A stretch of DNA of 64,000 nt. Origin: Anaeromyxobacter oryzisoli. GTDB lineage: Bacteria; Myxococcota; Myxococcia; Myxococcales; Anaeromyxobacteraceae. This document shows positions 38,901 through 48,500 of the stretch, piece by piece (within the stretch, counting starts at the first letter, position 1; each line of letters opens with the position of its first letter). Both the position numbers and the translations under genes were made by a program. Below the pieces are notes generated by a model. It saw only the letters and a program-made list of their open reading frames with translations. It made no database searches and was not told where the DNA came from. The stretch spans positions 1 to 64,000 of the forward strand of contig NZ_JALCZA010000017.1 in the NCBI RefSeq assembly GCF_022690765.1. Reading direction: 5' to 3'.

Positions 38901-40751
38901 TGCAGGGAGACGATACGTGAATCGGACCGTCTGCTCGCCGGCGATGGCGGGCTTGTGCGTCCCGAAGTACTGCCACACCGGGGCGCCGGCGTCGGCCGCG
39001 AAGTACAGGTCCACCCGGTCAGTCTCGTGATCCGGATAGGCCCACACCCGCACGTCCACGTCGACCCACTCCCCCTCCGCGAGGTCGGCCCCCGGGACGG
39101 AGGTCTGGACCTCGATCGCCTCGACGGATTCGTCCTGGCGGTAGGTGCCGGCGAGGCCGTCCGCGCACAGCGACCGGATCGTGTTCGGTGCATTCGCCTC
39201 CGGGCCCAGCGGGCCCCGGCCGGCGAGGAGCGCGCCCGAGGCGCAGCGCTGCCCCGGGTCCGCGCAAGCGGGCGCCTTCAGCTCCGGGTCGTACGCCGCG
39301 TTGCCGGGGTTCGTGACCGTGATCGTGATCGCGTGCTCGCCGACGTTGCCGGCGGCGTCGTAGGCGCGCGCGAGGACCGTGTGCGGTCCATTCGCGAACC
39401 GCGCCGTCGGCCAGCTCACCGCGTACCCGTCCGCCCCATCTGCGTCCCCGCCGAGGTAGACGCCGTCCACGAACACCGCCACCTGGCTGACGCCCGTCGG
39501 GTCCGCGGTGACGGAGACGGTCGCAGTCCCCGAGGCGACCGCGCCGTCGGCCGGCGCGGCGATGCGGACGCCGGGCGCGGTCGTATCCGCCGAGAGACCG
39601 GGCGCGATGAAGCCGACGTGGAGGAGCCGGTTCGGCGTCACGTCGCTCACACCCGCGAGGACTCCCAGCGTGGCGTTGCCGACGAGGGCGGCCGAGACGG
39701 TCGCGGGGGCGGCGTCCGGGCGCGCCTCGAGGAAGAGCGCGGCCGCGCCGGCGACGTGCGCGGCGGCCTGCGACGTCCCCGTCGCGAACCGGTGCGTCCC
39801 GTCGTTCCACGAGGAATACACCTGCGCCCCCGGAGCGAACAGGTCCACGCAGCGTCCCTGCGCGGAGGGCGCGAGCGCCGCGTCCTGGTAGGTGGTCGCG
39901 CCGACCGTCAGGGCCTCCGGCACCGCCGCGGGCAGGTGCCCGCAAGCGTCCACCGCGTCATTCCCCGCTGGCGCGACCACCGTCACCCCACTCTTCACCA
40001 GCTCCCGGACCACCGCCTCCAGGCTGGGCGACAGCCCCGCGGTGACCCCGACCAGCGCGACGGCCGGCGCCGCGTGGTGCTGCCGGATCCAGTCGAGCGC
40101 CTGGATCAGCGTCGAGACCGAGCCCACCCCGGCGCAGTCGAGGGCGCGAACGGAGTGCACCTTCGCCCCCGGTGCGACGCCGATCGTGGCGCCCGCCGCG
40201 ACGCCGGCGAGGTGCGTGCCGTGGCCGTTGCAGTCGCCGTCGGACGGCCCCTCCGCGAACGACGCCGGCGCGTCGGCGCGGCCCGCGAGGTCGGGGTGGG
40301 CGAGGAGGACGCCCGTGTCCACCACATAGACGTTCACGCCCGCGCCAGTCGTCGCGGCCCGATACGCACCATCGAGGGTCGCGCTCCGCTGGTCGATCCG
40401 GTCCAGGTTCCAGGTGGCGGACGCCGCATGGACGCGCCCGTCCTCCTCGGCGACGCGCACCGCCGCGTCCTCCGCGAGCGCGATCGCGCGCTCCGGCGCG
40501 AGCTGGAGCGCGACCGCGTTCACCGGCGCGGGCACGTAGGCGAGGAACGTCCCGCCGTGGCGCGCCACGAGCGCGCGCGCCTCCGCCTCGCCGAGCCCGT
40601 CCACCAGGGTGGCGACGTACTGACCGGCGATCGGCTCTGCGGCACGGACGAGCTTGTCGGTCCGCTCGGGGGACTGCACCGAGGTGCCGTGGCTCCCCTG
40701 GCACGCGCTCGCGGCGATCGCGAGCACGAGGATGGCCTGTCGGATGCGCAT
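35994..40751 (-). CDS. giant modular subtilisin-family (S8) serine protease
   Basis: A 1585-aa exported protease. Residues 1-18 are a short signal (ILVLAIAASAC, possible lipobox with Cys17). An I9-like propeptide spans about 40-105. The S8 catalytic domain has Asp145 (VVDTGV), His177 (NGHGTHLAG), oxyanion Asn264 and Ser327 (GTSQAAAHVAG). The remaining 1150 residues alternate Ig-like repeats (blocks starting DTTPPSV or similar) with three copies of a Cys-containing module of about 165-180 aa, near 484-654, 1132-1294 and 1404-1585. Each module ends DLxFAV. Probably a secreted or surface hydrolase whose modules bind ligand. It is 62 bp downstream of a foldase gene. Confidence 0.88.
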   Translation of the reverse strand: MRIRQAILVLAIAASACQGSHGTSVQSPERTDKLVRAAEPIAGQYVATLVDGLGEAEARALVARHGGTFLAYVPAPVNAVALQLAPERAIALAEDAAVRVAEEDGRVHAASATWNLDRIDQRSATLDGAYRAATTGAGVNVYVVDTGVLLAHPDLAGRADAPASFAEGPSDGDCNGHGTHLAGVAAGATIGVAPGAKVHSVRALDCAGVGSVSTLIQALDWIRQHHAAPAVALVGVTAGLSPSLEAVVRELVKSGVTVVAPAGNDAVDACGHLPAAVPEALTVGATTYQDAALAPSAQGRCVDLFAPGAQVYSSWNDGTHRFATGTSQAAAHVAGAAALFLEARPDAAPATVSAALVGNATLGVLAGVSDVTPNRLLHVGFIAPGLSADTTAPGVRIAAPADGAVASGTATVSVTADPTGVSQVAVFVDGVYLGGDADGADGYAVSWPTARFANGPHTVLARAYDAAGNVGEHAITITVTNPGNAAYDPELKAPACADPGQRCASGALLAGRGPLGPEANAPNTIRSLCADGLAGTYRQDESVEAIEVQTSVPGADLAEGEWVDVDVRVWAYPDHETDRVDLYFAADAGAPVWQYFGTHKPAIAGEQTVRFTYRLPALPSTASRKQQAVRAAIHYGGAPAECSSGPYDDHDDLAFAVRPGTPDTTRPFVRIDAPVAGPVENQVQIRATAWDDAGGAIARVDFLADGVVIGTATELIGGGYAANWDANAASAMPHTLRAVAYDKSGNSFTSDPVVVTPVDTTPPSVAIDLPAKDAVVGGFVHLEALASDGRGVATVQFFSGGELLGTAVTPPWAIDWDTRALAGGAVEVVAVAVDASGNQAQSTPLPLVLDNVPPTASIVAPAPGATASGREVAIQVSAADDQAVDRVEVFAAGAFVGNAALVGGRWTLTWNAGLLPNGEVTLEARAYDRSGNVSPPAAITVQVLDTTRPVVAFLEPAAGAIVHGIIPVGASATDDGVIDLVAFDAGALPLGTSSAAPYQIAWNTAGTPDGKVTLGAVARDRAGLEGSASIEVTVDNSGPVVGVDAPAAGPVTGDVSIQLHASDPTGVERVDVWAGDVFLGKAAATGDGAYALQWTTTGVDNRAYSLVAVAFDLVGNSTASAAVPVTVKNLTTAEYDAALGAPACASSAAWCWSGTLLDGAASHEANPPSTLGGACGDGAGSAYHVTESIDSLRVEAYQGALASNGTVQVSVRYWAYVGNEADQIDVWHAADARNPTWTLLRTITPAAAGAGEDVFDLTLPAGPLQVIRANFRFAQPGPSTCSGGEVGDRDDLVFAVDSPADTVAPVVALQAPLDGGTVGGLVHLRATAQDAQGVTRVEFRVDGALVAAPVQPLPGGGATPLYEALWDASAVADGRHTLAATAYDTSGNATATSTIRFTVQNAANAALDASLGVPACSAGESFCDTGALIDGRGIPVEPNAPNTIHASCTDGDQGVYHQDESLDWLKVSSVDGLALTAGKRARVESRVWSYTGWSDDALDLFYTTTPDAPSWVWFATLKPSAPGAQLLTAEYVLPSGARQAIRGRFRYGGAVAACGTGTVIEPGTNKVIETGLYDDHDDLVFAVAP

Positions 40752-40813
40752 GACGCTCCTCTGCGCGGCGCGGACCGGTTCGGCCGGCCCCCTCCCGCCG
40801 TCTGTTCTTCGCC

Positions 40814-41749
40814 CTAGCGGGCGGCCTGCTTCGACTTCTCGGCCTGGATCTGCGCGAGCGCCTCGTCGTCGATCTTCACGTCCGCCCGGGCCCACCGCGC
40901 GTCCAGGAACTCCTTCAGCGCCTTCTCGTGCCGCTCCGCGGTGAGCCGCGCGCGGATCCCCTCGCGCAGGTCCTCGAAGCGCGCCTCCTGCCCTTCCTCA
41001 TGGGCGAGGACCTTCAGGAGCTGGAAGCCATGTTCCGTCTCGATCACGCGGTCCACGACCTGTCCCGGCTTCGCCGCGAACGCCGCCTCGGCGACCGCGT
41101 GCCCGAGCCGCGCCGCGAGCTCCTCGCGCGTCGCGAAGGGGAGCTCGCCCGCGGCAGGCCGGCTGCGAAGGTCGTCGGAGAGCGTGAGGGCGAGGCGGCC
41201 GAAGGCGTATTCGTCCTTCGCGTCGCGCAGCACGACCGGGAGCACCTTGTGCGCCTCGGCGCGCTTGCTCTCCCGGGCGGCGAGATCTCCCGCGGGCGCG
41301 AGCAGCGCGAGGTGCGCGACGCGGACGCGCTCGGGGCGGCCGAGCCGCGCCTTGTTTTCGTCGAAGAACTTCCGGACCTCATCGGCGGTCGGGAGCTGCT
41401 TCTTGAACGGCTCCTCGAACGCCTTCTCGAGCTGCAGCCGCGCAAGCTCGTCGGCGTAGCGGCGCAGGAACTCCGGACTGCGGTGGAGGCGGGCCTCCTC
41501 GGCGTCGAGCGCGAGCAGCCGGGTGCGGACCATTTGCTCGACCGCGGCGCGGCGCTGGGCCGGATCGGCGATGCCCGCCACCGCCGGGCGAACGTCATCG
41601 GCGCCGAGGGTGCCGCCGTCGAATCGCGCCGAAATGGCGTCCGCCGCGTCCGCGCGGAGAAGCAGGCCAGAGGGCGCAGTTGCACGGCCTACAGCAAACG
41701 CGCCCAGTATTCCGGCGAGGCCCATCGCAATTAACAGCCTCCGGTTCAT
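40814..41749 (-). CDS. parvulin-type peptidyl-prolyl isomerase (PpiC/SurA-like), exported
   Basis: Assists folding of exported proteins; 311 aa. An N-terminal signal/anchor segment (LLIAMGLAGILGAFAVG) is followed by a helical SurA-type chaperone region. The parvulin fold follows, near residues 145-245 (VRVAHLALLAP, FGRLALTLSDD, ELPFATREEL, VDRVIETEHGFQLLKVLA), and then a helical tail. The ATG at 41749 is preferred to one nine codons upstream because it gives a cleaner signal; either is possible. The protease gene follows 62 bp downstream, suggesting a dedicated foldase for its long modular product. Confidence 0.83.
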   Translation of the reverse strand: MNRRLLIAMGLAGILGAFAVGRATAPSGLLLRADAADAISARFDGGTLGADDVRPAVAGIADPAQRRAAVEQMVRTRLLALDAEEARLHRSPEFLRRYADELARLQLEKAFEEPFKKQLPTADEVRKFFDENKARLGRPERVRVAHLALLAPAGDLAARESKRAEAHKVLPVVLRDAKDEYAFGRLALTLSDDLRSRPAAGELPFATREELAARLGHAVAEAAFAAKPGQVVDRVIETEHGFQLLKVLAHEEGQEARFEDLREGIRARLTAERHEKALKEFLDARWARADVKIDDEALAQIQAEKSKQAAR

Positions 41750-41776
41750 GTTTGCCTTTTGACGATCCGCGCTCAT

Positions 41777-42040
41777 GAAGCGCCCCGGTTCGTGGCTCGT
41801 GTTCATTCGATACCGCATCGTGGGTAGCGCTTCATCAACTCTGTCCACGATTCCGCTCCAACCAGCTCTCGCGGTTGAGGCGGCGAAGAATCGTGCACGC
41901 CGTCGCAGGCGTTTGGTGCGCGCTGGACATTCCAACAGCTCTCGTCGCGCCGTGCTTCGCGCTCATCGCGTCTCGCGGGCACTCTTGCCCAGCAGTTTCG
42001 CACCATCCGAGGCTCGGGTTCGGATGCAGGCGCCGATGCA
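41777..42040. repeat. possible copy of the 4.3-4.45 kb dispersed repeat
   Basis: GCGCTCATCGCGTCTCG at 41959-41975 differs by one base from GCGCTCATTGCGTCTCG at 4408-4424, and both are followed within 15 bases by CTCTTGCC or GTCTTGCC. Upstream of the core the two loci remain loosely alignable for about 80 bp. Short frames here look like shadows of the repeat rather than genes. Confidence 0.4.
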
Positions 42041-42559
42041 TCATTCCCCCTCTGATCTGATTGCCCGTCGCCTCTGGATCTTCGCCTTGAGTCTGATGGC
42101 GAGCTCTCGCGACTCGTCTAAACCGGTCTGCGCAATCTGCTCGACAAGGCTCTCAGCACGCTCTAGGCCGTGATTCTCCAGGGCGATCAGCAGCTGATGT
42201 GCGACGTGATCTTCGGATGACCAGTACCTCTCCAACGCAGAAATCAGGCGCGGGGTGGCACGATCCGAGAACGACTTCCCGAGCGCCCACGCGGCGGTCG
42301 AGGCGAGAGTCGGATACGCGTCCAGCACATCAGCGAGCACATCGATGATGTCATCGAATTCGGAGCGCGTGAGTCTCACCGCAAGCCAGTCCGGCGGGAG
42401 GCCGAGTTGCGCATAGCTCGGGTCGTCGTACCTGCTCATAGAAGCGCGTTCCAGCAAAAGCCCCAGGCAGGTAATCGTGTCAAGCGGAGTCTCGGCTCCG
42501 GCAGTTCGAACGCCATCTACGACATCCTTCACAATCAGGCTCATATCAAGTCCACTCAC
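42041..42559 (-). CDS. candidate immunity protein, HEAT-like (172 aa)
   Basis: Its GTG start overlaps the stop of the giant Rhs gene (GTGA, 42556-42559), tight coupling typical of toxin-immunity pairs; ATG 42544 is an alternative start. The protein is almost all helical with HEAT-like pairs (FDDIIDVLADVLDAYPTLAS, TPRLISALERYW, HVAHQLLIALENHGLE). It is acidic and has no signal peptide. Base composition is visibly less GC-rich than the neighbourhood, like the toxin tip beside it. I recognise no named family; the immunity role is inferred from position and composition. Confidence 0.75.
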   Translation of the reverse strand: MSGLDMSLIVKDVVDGVRTAGAETPLDTITCLGLLLERASMSRYDDPSYAQLGLPPDWLAVRLTRSEFDDIIDVLADVLDAYPTLASTAAWALGKSFSDRATPRLISALERYWSSEDHVAHQLLIALENHGLERAESLVEQIAQTGLDESRELAIRLKAKIQRRRAIRSEGE

Positions 42560-45500
42560 TGCCTGAGGTTATGTCCTTTGATATTTTCCAGATCAATTCG
42601 ATATTCCACTCCACGGTACGTGAATTCCTCTCTCAGGGAAGTGTCGCCAGCCTTTCCAACGCCGCCTTGCACAGCCTTAATTTTCTCGCTGATCCTCACT
42701 ACCGCTGCCGAAAACTCCTTACTCTTGCCCAGGCCGGGGTTGCGCTCCGTCGTCTTCTCCGCCATGTCTGCCAACGCGCCCCAGGCCTGAGCCTTGGTCA
42801 CACCGACTGCCTCTGTGTTCGCGAGGGTGCTACCGACTGGAAGATCCTCGTGCCCCGTCTGGAGTTGCAACCTCATCACGTTTGGGTCGCGCCGGCGCTG
42901 GTGCGTTGAGGTATCGGTCGCTGTTGGGGGTATGACGTCGACAAGCGGTCCCGTGCGTTTCGGGCCTGGCGCGCGGTCGCTTGGCTTCGCGTTGTCGCTC
43001 GCCTGGATCTGTGGCGGTGGCCGCGCGTGCGCGACTCTGTACGCTGCCCATGCAGTCGCCCCGATCGCCGCAGTCCAAGCGGCTGCGCTCACTACAGCAG
43101 CACCGAGCGATTCGCACCCGCCGAAGAAGCATGCAGCGAGAAGGAAGACTGCTCGGCCGTCCGGATCCTTTCCGATAATCGGCCGATTTCCAGCGTACGA
43201 GTACAAACCAAGTTCAAACGCACGGGATGGATCTGTCTCGAGCCGATGAAGCATTTGAACGACGGGATCGGTGCTAATCCAGCGGCCGTGAACCGGGTCG
43301 TAGTACCGCGCCCCGAAGTAAACGAGCCCCGTCTCCTCATCCAGCTCCTTCCCCGTGAAGAGGAACCGCTGCCCCTTCACCGGCCCGCCGTCCGCGTCGC
43401 TCCGCGGATCGCGCCAAACCTCGCCGTAGGGGAAGTACTCGACGTGCTCGTGCACGCGGGCGTGCTGGTCGGTGACCCAGCTCGTCGAGCCGAGGTGGTC
43501 GGGGTGGTAGTAGTAGGTCTCCGGCCGGACCCGGGTGTCGTCGTACTGGTGATTGATCTGCGGCTCGCCCCCCGGAAGCACCGGGCACTTCTGCGGCTGG
43601 TAGTCGGATGGGTCGCAGCCGCTCGTGTTCGTGACGCTCGTGGCGGTAGCCGTCGTTGCTGACACGTTGCCCGAGGCGGCGGTCCGGTCGTCCCACCCCG
43701 GCGGCGGGAGCAGCTTCGACGCGAGGCGCGTCGCCCCGGCGAAGATGTGCTTCGTCGCGGCGCGACGTCCCTTGAGCGACCAGAACTGGCCGATGGTGAT
43801 GCTCTCCCCGCCCCGGCCGAGCTTCACGACGCGATCGCCCGCGGCGTCGTAGACGAACCGGGTGATGTTCCGGCCGCCGCCGTCGATCACCTGGTCGAGC
43901 CGGTTCTCCTCGGTCCAGACGTAGCGGCGCAGCTTGTCGGAGCTCGTCTGGCAGGTCGGGTCCCCCTGGTCGCGGCACTCGCGGACGGTGTTCCCGTTCC
44001 CGTCGTAGACCAGGAAGGTGTCGCCGATCTTCGTCGCCTGGTGCGGGTGCGCCGGATCGTAGGCGTAGGCGAACTCGTGGTTCGTCTTGGGCGGCCGGTC
44101 GTTCGACACCTCCGCCCCGCCGTGCAGGATCTCGTGGACCTGCACGTTGGACGTCATGTTGTGGACGTCCGAGTAGGCGTAGCGCGTCGTGAACCGATCG
44201 ATGGTGTGCGGCCGCGACTTCGCCTCGCCGTTCGCCCAGGTGAGCCGGTAGAGCTCGTCGTACCCGTACTCGAACCGGACTTCCCCGGAGCGATCGCCGA
44301 CCGGCTCGCCGAGCGCGTTCACCATCGTCTTCACGTTGCCGACGCGGTCGTAGCCGTAGGTGATCGCCTGGAGCTTCCGCTGGAGCGGGGTGTTCGTGGT
44401 GAGCGTGTGCAGCCGACGGGTGAGCGGCTCGTACGTGTAGCTCGAGACGACGCCGTTCCCGAGCACCATCCGAACGCGCTGCCCGAACTCGTCGTACATC
44501 ATCGACGCGAGGTAGACCTCGTCCCCGGGCACCGCCGCGCCCGCGCCGCGGTGGCCCGTCGCCTTCTCGAGGAGGCCGCCCGCGTCGTACTCGTACTCGA
44601 CCCGCTCGTCGTCCGGATAGGTGATGGTCAGCATCCGGCCGAACGCGTCGTAGGTGAACGACGTCTTGAACGTCCGCTCCCGGTCGCCGGGGCGGAGCGG
44701 GCGCAGGATCCGGGTCGTCGAGGCCAGCTCGCCGAGCTCGCCGTAGGTGCGCAGCTCGCGCCCCGCGTCGTCCTTCACCTCGATGACGCGGCCGACCCCG
44801 TTCTTGCCCTCGTCCACGCCGGGCTTGCCGTAGGTGTACGCGACGTCGCGGCTCGAGTCCGGGTACGAGACGCCCGCGAGCTGGTCGAAGTCGTACACGT
44901 ATTGGATCCACCGCTGCGTACCGCGCGTGGCGTCCAGGTTCGGGTCGTACTTGCGCACCACGTTCCCCGCCGGCGCGAGTTCGAACCGGACGTCTCCCGC
45001 GTCCGGGTTCGCGAGCCTGGTGCGGCGGCCGAGGAGGTCGTACTCGAGCCGGGTGACGTTCCCGGCCGCGTCGACGACGCGGAGGAGATCGCCCACCGGG
45101 CTGTACTCGTACTGGGTCGTCGGCGTGCGCCCCTCGATCCGCTCCTCCACCGCGACGACGCGATCGGAGGCGTCCTTGTACGCCGCCTTCGCCCGCCCTT
45201 CGGCATCCCAGGTGGTCGTCTGGAACCGGCGGACGGCCGCGCCGGCGGGCGTGCCGAACCCGTACGCGACGCGGGTCAACGAGCCATCCGGCTCCACGGT
45301 CTCGATCATCCGGCCGAGGTCGTCGTACAGGAGCCGGGTCGGGTTCCGCGGCGTGCCTTCCACGTACTCCGGGCGAGAGCTGAAGCTCGCGAAGGTCTGG
45401 CCCTGGAGGTGAACGCGGCCCATCACGTCGAAGACCTGGTGGCCGGTGACGGACCAGCCCACGCCCTTGGTCGTCTCGGAGGTCGCGATCTCCGCGGTCT

Positions 45501-48500
45501 TCTTGGTCTGGATGACGCGCCCGAGGCCGTCCATCACGACGACGGTGTCCACCGCCCCGCGGCGATCCCCCTCCTTCCGTGGCAAGCGATTATGCGTCCA
45601 CGCGTATGGGATCTTCGCGTCCGGCGCATAGGTGATCCAGACGGTCGGCGCGTCGAGCGTGTCCCGGGGGGCCGCGAGCCGCTCCAGTCGCCCGAACGCG
45701 TCCAGGCTGCGCAAGGTCACCCGCCCGTTCACGTCGGTGGTCCTGATGACCTCGCCGAACCGCGGGTCGTACTTGGCGCTCGACGCGTACCCGTGGGAGT
45801 CGCGGATGGAGGTGACGTAGGTGCTCGCCACCTCGTCGTAGCCGTACCAGGTTTGATAGCGCTGCCCTTGCCCGTTGTCGGCGCCCTTCACCCACTCGAG
45901 CAAGCCGCGGGCGGGCCCCGAGGTGTTCCAGAAGAGCTCGGTGATCGCTGATCGTCCGTTCCCAAGGTCCGCCGTGAACGTCTTCAGGTTGCCGTTCGCG
46001 TCGTAGTCCGCCGTACGAGCGCGGAGCAGCTTCCCGCTCCGGTCCCGGACCTCGACCGTCCTCGGGCGAGAGATCGAGTAGAGATCCATCGCCTTCGTGT
46101 CGTCGTACAGGATGGAGGCGGAGAGGTCGTCGGACGGATCGGCGAGGTCCCCGAGGTCGCGGAACGCGACGACGTCCCCCTTCCAGTCGTACTCGAGCTC
46201 CTGCCGGGTGACGATCCCTGGCTGCGCCCCACCCTCGTAGAACGACTTCTGGACCGCCTCGAGCTTCGTGAAGAACGAGCCGCAGTAGGTGTCCGGGTCG
46301 AGCAGGATGGGCTTCGTGCGCAGGCAGCCCTCGGCGGGCACGCTCAGCTGGACCGGCTTCGACCAGGTGTTCACGGTCTCGACCCAAACCTGCCGGTCGC
46401 TACCCGGTCGCTCGGGACCGAGGAGCCGCTCCGACCTGAGCAGCCCCTTCGTCACGACGGTCTCGTTGTCGAAGATCTGCTCGACCGATGTGCCGTCGGG
46501 GTTCGTGCGGGTCACCTTCTCGAAGCCCAGGAACTCGCGCTCGATCCGGTCGTATCGACCGTGCGCGTAGGCGAACGTGGTCGTCAGGTCGTGACCGGTC
46601 TCGCCCGGCTTCGCAGCCCGACCGTCGCGAACGGTAACGCTCGTCATCACCCAGCGGCTCTGCGGCATCTCCACGGTGTTGCCGACGCGCTGCTCGTACG
46701 AGATGTCGATCTTCCCGCCGAGCGGCCGCACCACGCTCTTCAGCAGATTCGACTGACCGAGCTGGTTCAGCCGCGCCCAGACCGGCTTGTTGTCGGAAGT
46801 CTTGAGGACGTGATCCGGAAGCCCGTCGCCGTCGATGTCCTGGAGGCCCAGCTCGAAGCCCCCGACCTTCTTCGGCGTCGCACTGAAGCCCACGCCGATG
46901 TGCATCCACGGCTCGACGATCACGATGGGAAAGGCGAAGTCGAACGAGAAGCTCGTCGAGGGGCGGACGCTGTGCGAGCCGGTCGCCTCGATGGGGTCCA
47001 CCCCCTCGGTCGCCGAGGGCGCGACCACATCCAGCACGTCCGTGAGGATCTTCCCGAGGTGCACCCTCGGCTTCCTCGCCGGGCAGTAAGCCTGGAGCTC
47101 GCGCGGACAGTAGCCGGCGGTGGGCCACGGATTCTCCGGCTGCCACTTCCGCGCGATGGCGAAGTCGAAGCCGCGGTTCACCCGAACGTAGAAGTCGTTC
47201 CCTGCGTTCGCCTTGTACACGTAGTCCGGGAGCCCATCACCCGTCACGTCGACGAGCGCCACGTTCGTCGTCGTGAGGCTCGTCTCCACCGCGACCGACA
47301 CGCCGAACGCCTCGGACATGTCGTGCCCGCCCTCGAGCTTCGTGACCGCAGACAGGTCGGCGCCGCTCGTCCCCTGGAGCGTCACGGTGGTGCTCTGCCG
47401 GAGCCCGGGGAGCTTGCCCATGTCGGACACCAGCGCCGTGCCGCCGCTCGTGTCCGTGTCGGTCGTGTCGCCGGTCGTCTCGATGGCCGCGAGGAGCCCG
47501 CTGGACGGGAGCCCCGCGGCATCCGCCTTGACGCAGTCCTCCGCCGCGGCGAAGGAGGTTCCCATGTTGAGGTGGACCCCGAGCCCGCTCGGGCAGCCCG
47601 TGGTGCTGCGGCGGACCGCGTCCGGAAGCCCGTCGCCGTTGATGTCCACGAGCTGCTCGACGACGTTCCCCGCCGAGAACGCGAGCCCGCCCCCGAACCC
47701 CGGGAACCGGGACACCATCGCCTTGGTGTTGCCGACTGGATCGAGGTCCCGCATCGGCGGCGAGACGCCAAGGTTCACCTGCCCCGAGACGTCATAGCTG
47801 AGCTGTGGGTACCCATCCATCTGCACCTTGCGAGCGGTCGCGAGCGTGACCGGGCTCGTCACCCGGACGTCGCCGAGGCTCCGCCCATTCACGAGCTTGT
47901 CGGGGCTCCAGAACGCCGGGTCCGCGATGCTCGGGAGCCCGGGGGAGGCCACGACATCCAGGATGCCGTCGCCGTTCATGTCGAGCACGTCGATCTTCTG
48001 GCCCGAGAGCCCCGCGCTCAGCGACCCACCTACACTGACCAACGGGAGCCCGAAGCCCACGCCAGCCGAGACGGTGACCGCGGTGCTGGACCGGCCGATC
48101 TGACCGATCTGGAAGGAGAGGTCCGTCGGTGTGCTCGCGCCGGGGTCCTTGATCTGGTTCGACGCGCTCTGCCCCTTGCGGCCCGCGTGCACCACGCCGC
48201 CGGCGAAGTAGGTATTCCCGTCCTGCGTGACGAACACGTTCCCTTCGGACTCGAGCGCATCCTGGTCCGGCTGCAGCCGGGTCCCGGTGACGCTCGGGAC
48301 GACGAGCCCCAGGAGCCGCAGCCGAACGCGCTGCGTATCCTTCTCGCCCTTCATCTTGTCCTTCTGCCGTCTTCCGACCGTCGCCTCTCCGTCGTCCTTG
48401 TTCCAGCCCGCCTGCGATTCGGCCTTCGTCATGCCCCGGTACACCCAGGGCTGGAACTCCTCACCGTCCTTGCCGTTCCACGCACCGTATCGCCAACCGT

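Noticed and set aside
41803..42044. Short minus-strand frames before the immunity gene
   Set aside because: Lie in a region resembling a dispersed repeat; Cys/Arg-rich and without a ribosome-binding site.
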